This document shows positions 1 through 10,162 of a stretch of DNA of 48,943 bases, piece after piece (position 1 is the first letter of the stretch; every line of letters starts with the position of its first letter). Position numbers and translations under genes: made by a program. The stretch is from contig JAHQVJ010000051.1 of assembly GCA_019634415.1 (NCBI GenBank), positions 1 through 48,943 on the forward strand, in the 5' to 3' direction. The stretch comes from Myxococcales bacterium. GTDB lineage: Bacteria; Myxococcota_A; UBA796; GCA-2862545. The notes below the pieces were generated by a model. That model had not been told where the DNA came from, did not search any database, and saw nothing but the letters and a program-made list of their open reading frames with translations.

Positions 1-1488
<1,488 letters not shown>

Positions 1489-1507
1489 TCGGCGGCTCCC
1501 GGATGCT

Positions 1508-1545
1508 GGACCGCTGATTCTGGCCCCGGCCCGATCAGCGGTTCC
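1508..1545 (+). terminator. Hairpin after groEL
   Basis: Arms at 1511-1518 (CCGCTGAT) and 1534-1541 (ATCAGCGG) pair perfectly, and outer GGA/TTCC bases extend the stem with one bulge. There is no T-run after it, so it may be a weak or Rho-assisted terminator or only an mRNA 3'-end structure. Confidence 0.4.
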
Positions 1546-1584
1546 AGCTGTCCGGTTACCCAGAGAGCCAGCGACGGGGTGCCC

Positions 1585-2349
1585 ATGTTCCGCGACGTCC
1601 AACTCTCGGTCCAGGGTGATGTCGCCCTGATCCAGTTCAGTCGACCAGCGGAGGGCAACGCGATCCGCGGGCCGATGTTCGACGAGCTGCGCAAGATCGT
1701 GCTGCAGCTGTCGGACCGTCCCCCACCCTTCGTGGTGCTCTGCGGAGAGGGATCCGACTTCTGCACCGGTCTCGATCTGTCGCCTTCGGATCCTCTGCGG
1801 ACGATGCTCGAGCCCATGCTCGCCAACCGCGACGCCTACCGCGTGCAGGAGCTGGTGGCTCGCCTGCGCGGCACGCTCGACAGCCTCACCCGCCTGCCCT
1901 GCCCGATCGTCGCGGCCATCGAAGGGCGCTGCCACGGAGCAGGGCTGGAGGTCGCGCTGACGGCGGATCTGCGCATCGCGTCGGAGGACGCGACGTTCGC
2001 GTTGAACGGGATGCGTCGCGGGCTGCTCACTGGCATGGGCGGTCTGGTGAACCTGTCCCTGCTGCTGGGACCGGCCCGCGCCCAGGACATCGCGCTGACC
2101 GGCCGCCTGCTGTCTGCCGAGGATGCCCGGGGCATGGGGCTGGTGAGCCAGCTGTGCCCCTCGGGATCGGCACGCGCCACGGCGTTGGACCTCGTGGCCG
2201 AGCTCCGGAGCACGCCGGACGCCGCTCGCCTCCAGACCGTGCTAGCGGCGCGGGGAATCCGGCAGCGGATGGCGGCGGAGTTGGTGGAGCAAGAGAGCCA
2301 GTGCGCCGCCCGCACCTGGATCGCCGGTGATTGGCGGTCCTCTCGGTAA
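1585..2349 (+). CDS. Enoyl-CoA hydratase/isomerase (crotonase) family protein
   Basis: Crotonase-fold protein of about 254 residues acting on an acyl-CoA thioester. The oxyanion-hole segments are visible: GSDFCTGLDL (residues about 56-65) and IEGRCHGAGLE (about 112-122), followed by the LTADLRIAS strand. The first catalytic Glu of true enoyl-CoA hydratases (FAxPE in the family) is replaced: the segment reads FALNGMRRG, with Gly at the Glu position. The second Glu position is Asp168. It is therefore probably not a classical hydratase; an isomerase, hydrolase or non-catalytic role is possible. ATG 1585 was chosen; a GTG two codons upstream (1579) is an alternative. The gene lies downstream of groEL and upstream of lnt on the same strand, with no obvious pathway link. 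Confidence 0.85.
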   Translation: MFRDVQLSVQGDVALIQFSRPAEGNAIRGPMFDELRKIVLQLSDRPPPFVVLCGEGSDFCTGLDLSPSDPLRTMLEPMLANRDAYRVQELVARLRGTLDSLTRLPCPIVAAIEGRCHGAGLEVALTADLRIASEDATFALNGMRRGLLTGMGGLVNLSLLLGPARAQDIALTGRLLSAEDARGMGLVSQLCPSGSARATALDLVAELRSTPDAARLQTVLAARGIRQRMAAELVEQESQCAARTWIAGDWRSSR

Positions 2350-2383
2350 ACCGCTACATCGGGCGCCACTCCACCAGGTGACC

Positions 2384-3970
2384 ATGCCCACCACCACTGC
2401 TCCTGCGCCCCTGTGGCTCCGCACCGTCGTGACCGCCTCGAGCGCATGGCTGCTCACGCTGGTGGTCCCGCCCGCGAGCTGGCACTGGCTGCACTGGGTC
2501 GTCTACCTGCCCATGTTCTGGGTGATGCACCCGGACACGCCGCGATCCAACCGTTGGCTCGCGGTGCTCTACGGCACCCTCAGCGTGGCGCTGCTCTTCC
2601 AGTGGATCGTGCACACCATCACGGTCTTCGCCTCCATCGTGCCCTGGGTGGGTGCGGTGGCCATCCTCCTGCTGTTCGGATTCGCGTTCGGTCTGCCCCA
2701 CGTGCTGCTGTGGCCGATGGTCCACCCCCTACGGCAGCGATTCGGTCCGTTCTGGGTCCTCGCCGTGCCTGCGCTGCAGGTGGTGCTGGAGTGGCTGTCG
2801 ATGGGGCTGATGCTCTTCCCGTACAACCACGGCGTGAGCCAGTACCGCACCCCCTTCGTGTGGCAGCTCGCGTCCGTCACGGGGATCTGGGGCCTGACGT
2901 ACCTGGTGTTTCTCGTGAACGCCGCCCTCGCCGAGGTGATGTTCCGCGTGCAGGAGGGCAGGCCCTTCCCGCGCACCACCGTGGCCGGCGCGGCACTGGC
3001 CCTGGGGGGTGTGGTGGTGTTCGGGGCCTGGCGGTACGAGCGCGTAGAGACGCAGCTCCGACAGGCCAAGACGATGTCGGTCGCCCAGCTGCAGTCCGCC
3101 AAGGGCATGGAGATCCGACTGGCGGAGCACCCGCGTGAGGGCTTCAACGACTGGCTTCGTCAGACGGAGGGGATCCCCGAGGGCACCGACGTGGCCGTGT
3201 GGGCGGAAGGTGCCTGTCCGTTCAACCTCAACGAGACGCCCGGGCGACCCAACCGCGCCAAGGAGATCCTGTCCGAGGTCGCCAAGCGACAGTCCATCGA
3301 GCTGGTGGTGGGAGGAGGCAGTCGCGAGCGCACCCCCGATCCGGAGATGGGGGAGGACAGGGTCTCGGTGTTCAACTCGGTCTTCCACTTCGACGCCGAC
3401 GGCGAGGTCACCGATCGGTACGACAAGATCGTGCCGCTGCCCTTTGGAGAGTACCTCCCCTTCGGCGGCTGGTTTCCAGGAGTCGCGAATGCGCTCAACA
3501 TCGGAAACTTCGAAGCTGGGACCTTCCCAGTTTTGTTCAACGGACAAGACGCCCGCATGGCCTCCCCGATCTGCTACGAGGCAATTCTTCCCCGTGTCTG
3601 CAGGCTGTTCCGAGATGCAGATCTGTTCGTGACGGTCACCAATGATGCCTGGTTTGGCAATACTCGCGCGCCGCACCAGCACGCCATGCTCGCAGCCGTG
3701 CGAGCCACGGAGCTCGGCATCCCCATGTTCCGCTCCGCCTACACGGGCGTGTCGTTCGTGGTGGAGCCCCACGGAGCCATTCAATACGAAACAGAGCCGT
3801 TCACCGAAGTGCACCGTGTGGTGCAGGTGCGGCTGGGATCGGTCCGAACCATCTACAGTCGGCTGGGCGACTGGTTCGTGTGGGTCTGTGGCCTCGGCCT
3901 CTTGGTGGGCTGGGGCATTACGAGACGAACCGACGCCCCTGAGATTGCTGAAACAAATCCCTCGACTTAG
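2384..3970 (+). CDS. lnt: Apolipoprotein N-acyltransferase
   Basis: Inner-membrane enzyme that transfers the third acyl chain to the N-terminal Cys of lipoproteins, the last step of lipoprotein maturation. About 528 residues, close to the usual length. The N-terminal 215 residues contain several hydrophobic membrane segments, followed by a periplasmic nitrilase-type domain. The Glu-Lys-Cys catalytic triad is intact: Glu275 (VWAEGACPF), Lys348 (RYDKIVPLPFGEYLPF) and Cys397 (SPICYEAI), matching E267/K335/C387 of E. coli. VTNDAWFG, typical of Lnt, is at about 418-425. ATG 2384 gives a sensible cytoplasmic N-terminus; GTG 2378 is possible. Its presence fits the many lipoproteins in this window. 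Confidence 0.95.
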   Translation: MPTTTAPAPLWLRTVVTASSAWLLTLVVPPASWHWLHWVVYLPMFWVMHPDTPRSNRWLAVLYGTLSVALLFQWIVHTITVFASIVPWVGAVAILLLFGFAFGLPHVLLWPMVHPLRQRFGPFWVLAVPALQVVLEWLSMGLMLFPYNHGVSQYRTPFVWQLASVTGIWGLTYLVFLVNAALAEVMFRVQEGRPFPRTTVAGAALALGGVVVFGAWRYERVETQLRQAKTMSVAQLQSAKGMEIRLAEHPREGFNDWLRQTEGIPEGTDVAVWAEGACPFNLNETPGRPNRAKEILSEVAKRQSIELVVGGGSRERTPDPEMGEDRVSVFNSVFHFDADGEVTDRYDKIVPLPFGEYLPFGGWFPGVANALNIGNFEAGTFPVLFNGQDARMASPICYEAILPRVCRLFRDADLFVTVTNDAWFGNTRAPHQHAMLAAVRATELGIPMFRSAYTGVSFVVEPHGAIQYETEPFTEVHRVVQVRLGSVRTIYSRLGDWFVWVCGLGLLVGWGITRRTDAPEIAETNPST

Positions 3971-4565
3971 GGGTTCGTTCCGGCGCCGCGTCGTGCCATG
4001 CACCCGCCCCGCGAGCTCCTCATGAGGCCGAGAAGGCCCCACTCGGGGGCGGGTGTGGAAGCGAAGCTACCAAAAGCATGACGCCGGTGTTTCGGCAATG
4101 GACCGCATAGTAGCAGAACGCGGGGTTCCTTGCACTGATGAAGAGCGGAAGGCTCCCCCGGTCCGCTACGTCCTTCGATGAAGCGTCACCCGTGGGAATG
4201 GGCGCGGTCCGAGGGGCCTGTCCGCTGACGATGCACAGACGCACGAGTGCCTCCTCCATTCGATGGAAGCGCCGACCAGGTACCTCAGGCGCCCCTCCGT
4301 CAAACGCTGTCTCGGAATCCCGAGTGGTGTGTCGGCGTGTTGCAAACTTGGAACAGGTGCTTGACAGCGGGGGGATGGGGAGTCTAATGTCCACTCAGCT
4401 CTGAAGAGTTCGAGACAGCCTCCTTCGCCGGCGCCACACCAGGCAAAGCTCTTGCGTCTCCTCCATCTCTAGCGGTGGGTACTTGCGAAGGGGGCTCTCG
4501 AACCCTCGGATGAAACGGGATGGCCCAGTCCCCCGCGGCGGATAGTGGCGCTGCGGAGGTGCTCC
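3971..4565. other. Gene-poor spacer between lnt and mtnA
   Basis: About 595 bases with no convincing gene. Short open frames exist on both strands, but their translations have no recognisable domain and a composition unlike neighbouring proteins. A good sigma70-like promoter sits at 4361-4390. I looked for SAM riboswitch-like sequences ahead of the methionine-salvage gene and for SRP or tRNA-like structures and found none. The 175 bases between the promoter and mtnA could be a long 5' leader or a small RNA. Confidence 0.5.
4361..4390 (+). promoter_or_regulatory. Sigma70-like promoter upstream of mtnA
   Basis: A perfect -35 TTGACA at 4361-4366 and TAATGT at 4385-4390 are separated by 18 bases. 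Transcription would start near 4397, about 170 bases ahead of the mtnA start, giving a long leader for mtnA-tatA. Confidence 0.5.
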
Positions 4566-5555
<990 letters not shown>

Positions 5556-5564
5556 GAGCGCGTC

Positions 5565-5822
5565 ATGGTGGTCACGGGGTTTCTGGGTGGCATGATCGGA
5601 GCGCCCGAGCTGGCGATCATCCTCGTGCTCGTGCTCATTCTGTTCGGTGCGGGGCGTTTGCCGCAGGTCCTGGAGTCCTTCGGCAAGGGCATCCGCGCGT
5701 TCCGAAAAGCGTCGAGCGAGGATCCCATCGACGTCACCGACAGCAAGGGTGAGCTCGCCGACGGCGCTGCCAGCACGGTGGACGAGGCCCAGGAAGTCGA
5801 GCGGCAGCCGAGCGCCACGTAG
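5565..5822 (+). CDS. tatA: Sec-independent protein translocase TatA/TatE
   Basis: Small pore-forming component of the twin-arginine translocase in the inner membrane. The 85-residue protein has one hydrophobic helix (about 13-28), the family Phe-Gly pair after it ([19 protein letters not shown]), an amphipathic helix, and an acidic, low-complexity C-tail. Length and the absence of the long TatB tail favour TatA. AGGAG lies ahead of ATG 5565. At least one protein here, the dioxygenase-like lipoprotein at 31785, carries a possible twin-arginine signal. tatB and tatC are not in the window. Confidence 0.9.
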   Translation: MVVTGFLGGMIGAPELAIILVLVLILFGAGRLPQVLESFGKGIRAFRKASSEDPIDVTDSKGELADGAASTVDEAQEVERQPSAT

Positions 5823-5840
5823 CCGTCGGCTTCGTCGTGC

Positions 5841-7073
5841 TCAGGGAGCCGCCCCGCCGACGATCTCTCCCGCAGCGATCACCAGCGCGGGCGCGACTCC
5901 GGCCAGCCCCTGAACGAGGGCTGCCTCGGTGATGGGCTCGCCCGGAGGCGGACGCACTGCCACCACATCGGCGGGCCCCCCCACGTAGAGCCGCCCGAGA
6001 TCGGGCCGCCCCAGGGCGCGCGCACCGTTGAGGGTGAGGCCGGCGATCGCCTCGGGCACCGTCAGCTTCATGCTGACGCACGCCAAGCTCGCGCAGAGCC
6101 AAGGATCGTACACGGGCGACGTGCCCGGGTTGAGGTCGGTGGCCACCGCCAAGGGTACGCCCGCTTCCCGAAGCGACACCACCGGAGGTGGATCGTCGCC
6201 CAAGGTGATCATCGCCCCGGGCAGCATCACCCCCACGGTCCCTGCCGCAGCCATCGCGGCCACGCCTTCATCGTCGATGCGCTCTAGGTGGTCCGCCGAG
6301 AAGGCGCCCAGGCTCGCGGCCATGCGTGCCGCCCCCGTGAACGTGACCTGCTCGGCGTGGATCCGTGGCTTCAGCCCCACCTCCATTCCCGCTCGCAGGA
6401 TGCGCTCCCCTTCCTCCACGGTGAAGGCTCCGCGATCCACGTACACATCGATGAAGTCTGCGTGCTCGGCCACCAGTGGCAGCTGCTCCACCACGATCTG
6501 CTCGACGTAGCCTTCGCGGTCGCCACGGTACTCTTCGGGAACCGTGTGGGCTCCCAGGAAGGTGGTGAGCACGCGGATGCCCGCCATCTGCCCCGCCTGC
6601 CGCGCCGCCCGTAGCAGCTTCAGCTCGGCGGAGGGTGTCAGGCCGTAGCCCGACTTCACCTCCACCGTGGTGACGCCGCGGGCACGGAGGCGCAGGAGCC
6701 GCGCCGCGCACAGCTGCACGAGCTCGGCCTCCGGACACGCACGCGTGGCGCGCACCGTGGAGAGGATCCCGCCGCCACCCTCCAGGATGGAGCTGTAGTC
6801 GCGGCCAGCGAGCCGGAGCAGGAACTCGTCGGAGCGACTCCCCGCCCACACCGCGTGGGTGTGGCAGTCCACCAAGCCAGGCAGCACCACGGCTCCCCGA
6901 AGGTCGCGGACGTCGGGCGCGTCGGGCGCCTGTGCGTCTGGTCCGATCCAGGCCACCCGATCGCCAGCGATCGCGATCGCCGCGTCGGCGTGCGCGCCCA
7001 GCGCCTCCTCGTTCCCATCCAGCGTGAGCAGGCGCTGCACCCCTCGCAGCACCAGCGTGATGTCACCGCCCAT
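5841..7073 (-). CDS. hutI: Imidazolonepropionase
   Basis: Third step of histidine degradation: hydrolyses 4-imidazolone-5-propanoate to N-formimino-L-glutamate. Amidohydrolase-fold protein of about 410 residues. The metal-binding HTHAVWAGSR is at 71-80. Further family signatures are EVKSGYGL, TFLGAHTVPEEY, IHAEQVTF and ATDLNPGTSP. ATG 7073 starts the protein at MGGDITLVLRG; the upstream open frame has no family similarity. No hutH, hutU or hutG neighbours are seen, so the gene stands alone here. It converges on tatA (18-base gap) and diverges from the small secreted protein at 7110. Confidence 0.95.
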   Translation of the reverse strand: MGGDITLVLRGVQRLLTLDGNEEALGAHADAAIAIAGDRVAWIGPDAQAPDAPDVRDLRGAVVLPGLVDCHTHAVWAGSRSDEFLLRLAGRDYSSILEGGGGILSTVRATRACPEAELVQLCAARLLRLRARGVTTVEVKSGYGLTPSAELKLLRAARQAGQMAGIRVLTTFLGAHTVPEEYRGDREGYVEQIVVEQLPLVAEHADFIDVYVDRGAFTVEEGERILRAGMEVGLKPRIHAEQVTFTGAARMAASLGAFSADHLERIDDEGVAAMAAAGTVGVMLPGAMITLGDDPPPVVSLREAGVPLAVATDLNPGTSPVYDPWLCASLACVSMKLTVPEAIAGLTLNGARALGRPDLGRLYVGGPADVVAVRPPPGEPITEAALVQGLAGVAPALVIAAGEIVGGAAP

Positions 7074-7109
7074 CGCAGCCTCCGACCTGCTGCAGCGTAT
7101 AGTGCACCC

Positions 7110-7454
7110 ATGTGGTGGCTGTCCTATGCGCTGATGGCGTGGGCCGATCCCGTCGCCGCCGAGGGCATCGCCCAGTGGCACGGCGACCTCGCCGATCTCG
7201 AGTCGGGTGTGGGCACGCTACAGCTGCGCAATCCGCACCTCTGCCGCTCGCGGCTGTGGGTGGGTGAGGTGGCGCTGGGGCTGGTGAACCCGAGGGCCGA
7301 GGTACGCCTGCACGACGTGCGGCCTGGTCCATGGCACGTGCGCTGGGAGACGGCTGCAGGGTTCGTGCGACATCAGACGGTGAGCGCCACGGCCCCGGAG
7401 CCTCCAGCTACACCACCGTCCCCGGAGGAATCTCCGCGTACTTCCGAACGATGA
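7110..7454 (+). CDS. Small secreted protein, function unknown
   Basis: A 114-residue product with a hydrophobic N-terminus (MWWLSYALMAWA then DPVAAEG) that looks like a short Sec signal peptide. The middle (LVNPRAEVRLHDVRPGPWHVRW) resembles small beta-sandwich periplasmic proteins and the tail is Pro/Glu/Ser-rich. I recognise no family. It diverges from hutI with 36 bases between starts. Its last 47 bases overlap the 3' end of glgC on the other strand. Coding status is likely but not certain because of the overlap. Confidence 0.55.
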   Translation: MWWLSYALMAWADPVAAEGIAQWHGDLADLESGVGTLQLRNPHLCRSRLWVGEVALGLVNPRAEVRLHDVRPGPWHVRWETAAGFVRHQTVSATAPEPPATPPSPEESPRTSER

Positions 7455-8691
7455 CGATTCCGTCCCGCACGCAGTGGGTCGGAGCATCCTCGTCGGGGCG
7501 ATCGGGATTCCCGTGGATGACGGCTCCCGCACCGATCCGGGCGTCCTTGTCGATGATGGCTCGCCGGATCGAGGCCCCCTCACCGATCCCGAGGGGCACC
7601 GTGCCCGTCCGAATCAAGCGCTGGCGATCCTCACCCACCTCGTAGCGATCCGCTCCCATCAGGATGCTGTCCTCCACGCGACAGCCCGGCAGCAGCCACG
7701 ACCGCTGCCCGATGGTGGAGTGCACCACCGTCGCCCCGTCGAGCAGACAGCCCTCCGCCACGAGCGCGCGCTCCACCGTGGCGTGCCGGTAGATCGTGGG
7801 CGGAAGGAACCGAGCACGGGTGTAGATGGGCGCATCGGGCACGTAGAACTGGAAGGGCGGGTTCTCCTCGGTGAGCCGCAGGTTGGCGTCGAAGAACGCC
7901 TGAATGGTCCCGATGTCTTCCCAGTAGTCGTCGAACAGATAGGCCTGCACGCGATGCGATCCGATGGCGGCCGGCAGGATCTCCTTGCCGAAGTCCACGT
8001 GGGCCTCGTTGGCCAGCAGGTTGGCCAGCACCTCGGCGCGGAACACGTAGATGCCCATCGAGGCCAGGTGGGTCTTGTCAGTGCCCCAGTGTGCTTTCAG
8101 GCCGTCGGGAATGCGCAGATCGGAGAGCACGGCCGCATCGGTGGGCTTCTCCACGAACCCGTGCACGAGGCCTTCGGAGTCGGGGGCCAGCACACCCAGC
8201 TGCGAGCACTCTCGCTCCTCCACCGGGATCACCGCCACCGTGATGTCGGCTCCCTTGGCTTCGTGCTCGGCGACGAGTTGGTCGTACCGCATGCGGTAGA
8301 GGTGATCCCCCGACAGGATCACCACGTGCTCCACCCCGGGTCGCAGGAAGCGGCGAAGGTGCTTGCGCACGGCGTCTGCCGTGCCCTGGAACCACCCCTC
8401 CCGCTGCTGATCGGTCTGCTCGGCCGCCAGGACCTCCACGAAGCCGTCCGTGAACATGTCGAAGCGATAGGTCCGCGCGATATGGGCATTCAGGGAAGCG
8501 CTGTTGAACTGCGTGAGCACGAAGACTTCACGAAGGTTGCTGTTGATGGCGTTCGACAGGGGGATGTCGATGAGCCGGTACTTGGCAGCCAGCGGCACGG
8601 CCGGCTTGGCTCGCTGGGCAGTCAGCGGGAACAGCCGGGTACCGCGCCCTCCCCCCAGCACCACGGTCATGGTTCTACCGAACGTCGCCAT
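7408..8691 (-). CDS. glgC: Glucose-1-phosphate adenylyltransferase
   Basis: Makes ADP-glucose from ATP and glucose 1-phosphate for glycogen synthesis. About 427 residues. The N-terminal nucleotidyltransferase domain carries VLGGGRGTRLFPLT (11-24), KPAVPLAAKYRLIDIPLSN, the GTADAVRK loop, ILSGDHLYRM, VEKP and the DYWEDIGT signature. A C-terminal left-handed beta-helix follows (TVVHSTIG, SILMGAD). ATG 8691 was chosen; an in-frame ATG at 8670 is an alternative. Its start overlaps the start codon of the divergent FG-GAP gene within the sequence CCATGG, so each gene's promoter must lie inside the other. The 3' end overlaps the small gene at 7110-7454. Confidence 0.95.
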   Translation of the reverse strand: MATFGRTMTVVLGGGRGTRLFPLTAQRAKPAVPLAAKYRLIDIPLSNAINSNLREVFVLTQFNSASLNAHIARTYRFDMFTDGFVEVLAAEQTDQQREGWFQGTADAVRKHLRRFLRPGVEHVVILSGDHLYRMRYDQLVAEHEAKGADITVAVIPVEERECSQLGVLAPDSEGLVHGFVEKPTDAAVLSDLRIPDGLKAHWGTDKTHLASMGIYVFRAEVLANLLANEAHVDFGKEILPAAIGSHRVQAYLFDDYWEDIGTIQAFFDANLRLTEENPPFQFYVPDAPIYTRARFLPPTIYRHATVERALVAEGCLLDGATVVHSTIGQRSWLLPGCRVEDSILMGADRYEVGEDRQRLIRTGTVPLGIGEGASIRRAIIDKDARIGAGAVIHGNPDRPDEDAPTHCVRDGIVIVRKYAEIPPGTVV

Positions 8692-10147
8692 GGTCGCCTT
8701 GGCCCTGTTGTCGATCCCCCCGAGTGTAGGCGGATGCACCGGGGCATGCCAGGGTCCGGGATGCGAAGATTCGTATCCGGCTGCACGGCTGTCACGACTC
8801 GACCCCATCGGCGGGGCCGGATCGGCTGCCTGGCCAGAGGAGATCTCGCTACCCTCGGACGCCACGGGCACCTGGATCGGCAGTGCCTCGGAGGGCGACG
8901 ACCAGGTCGAGGAGGGCACGGACTGGTCCGCGTCCTTCGTGGGACCGGACGTGCTCATCGGGCAACCCGACGCAGAGCGTGTGGTGCGCGTGTCGCCGAT
9001 CACGGGCGAGGGCTCGGTCGAGCCGATCGCCCAGTGGCAGTCGGTGGCGAGCGACTTCGGCACCACGGTCTTCGTGCATCGTCGCGAGCCCGTGCTCGAT
9101 CTGTGGGTGGGAGCGCCACGCGCCGGAGACCGGCTGGGGCCCGCGAGCGACACGGCGCCCTCTCGAGGGGCGTTCTACGTGTTCCGCGACGTGCTCGATC
9201 CGCCCGCCGCCGGCGCGGAGACGATCGAGGCCCAGGAAGCACCGCTGCTCGTGCTGGGTGCGAGTGCGGCGGATCGCATCGGCACCCACATCACCGCGTG
9301 CTCGGATCTGACGGGAGACGGCGTAGCCGAGATCCTCGTCGGGGCACCGTGGTTCACCACCCCCACGACGGCCAGCTGGCCCCTCGACGACGAGCAGGAC
9401 ATTCCGGCTCTGGCCGGTGCCGTGTTCCTGCTGGAGAGCGAGCGTGTGGCCACGGCCAGCGGCGTGGTGTTTCCCTGGGAGCTGGGCCGGGTGTGGTGGG
9501 GCGAGAGCTCCGGCGACGGCCTGGGCCAGGCGCTGGCGTGCGACACGGATCTGTACCTGGGAGCGCCGTTCCACGATGGCACCCGGGGACGGGTGTATCG
9601 GCTGTCGGGAGACGACCTTCCCGACTCGGGCCCGATCCCAGCAGAGGCCGCCCTGTTCGATGGCCCCGAGCCAGACGCGTGGTTCGGCGCCAGCTTGACC
9701 GTCCTGGACTTCGGAGACGCTCGCGGCCTGGCGGTGGGCAGCCCCGGCTTCGGCGGTGGCGCTGGCAAGGCCTACGCCTACGAGGTGGACAAGGGCGGCG
9801 ATCCCCGCAACATCGCGACCTTCGTGCAGGCCGACGCGGAGCAGCTCGACCACCTGGCTCGCAGCATCACCGCCGCCGACATCGACGGAGACGGCATCGA
9901 CGACCTGGTGGTGGGGAGCCCGGACCACCGGGTGGCGGAGAGTGGCTTCGACGTGGGCCGAGTGTGGGTGTGGCCAGGCGCCGACCGCGCGAGCTGGGGC
10001 ATCGACACCAACATCTTCGATGCCCCCCACCAAGTGTCCGGCAGCCATCCCTTCATGCGAGTGGGACGCAACCTCGCCGTCGGGGATCCCGATGGTACGG
10101 GCTTCGACGTATTGCTGGTGCCCACGCGAGCGGCCGCGGTGCAGTGA
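8690..10147 (+). CDS. FG-GAP repeat (integrin alpha-like beta-propeller) lipoprotein
   Basis: Predicted surface or periplasmic lipoprotein of about 485 residues. A short hydrophobic leader ends in a lipobox-like VGGC with Cys at residue 16. The body contains FG-GAP repeats with calcium-binding loops, clearest at DLTGDGVAEILVGAP and DIDGDGIDDLVVGSP, with weaker ones in between (LWVGAPRAGD, LYLGAPFHDG, LAVGSPGFG). Such blades form a seven-bladed propeller used in adhesion or ligand binding. ATG 8690 gives the lipoprotein leader; ATG 8669 is possible. The start overlaps that of glgC, divergently. The ligand is unknown. Confidence 0.8.
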   Translation: MVALALLSIPPSVGGCTGACQGPGCEDSYPAARLSRLDPIGGAGSAAWPEEISLPSDATGTWIGSASEGDDQVEEGTDWSASFVGPDVLIGQPDAERVVRVSPITGEGSVEPIAQWQSVASDFGTTVFVHRREPVLDLWVGAPRAGDRLGPASDTAPSRGAFYVFRDVLDPPAAGAETIEAQEAPLLVLGASAADRIGTHITACSDLTGDGVAEILVGAPWFTTPTTASWPLDDEQDIPALAGAVFLLESERVATASGVVFPWELGRVWWGESSGDGLGQALACDTDLYLGAPFHDGTRGRVYRLSGDDLPDSGPIPAEAALFDGPEPDAWFGASLTVLDFGDARGLAVGSPGFGGGAGKAYAYEVDKGGDPRNIATFVQADAEQLDHLARSITAADIDGDGIDDLVVGSPDHRVAESGFDVGRVWVWPGADRASWGIDTNIFDAPHQVSGSHPFMRVGRNLAVGDPDGTGFDVLLVPTRAAAVQ

Positions 10148-10162
10148 GCGACGACGCCGTCC

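Noticed and set aside
4138..4404. Small plus-strand gene in the spacer
   Set aside because: No ribosome site, no domain, and it overlaps the promoter at 4361.
4396..4565. Possible tRNA-like or SRP-like RNA ahead of mtnA
   Set aside because: A T-loop-like TTCGAGA occurs on the minus strand, but the acceptor and anticodon stems do not form and the SRP core sequence is absent.
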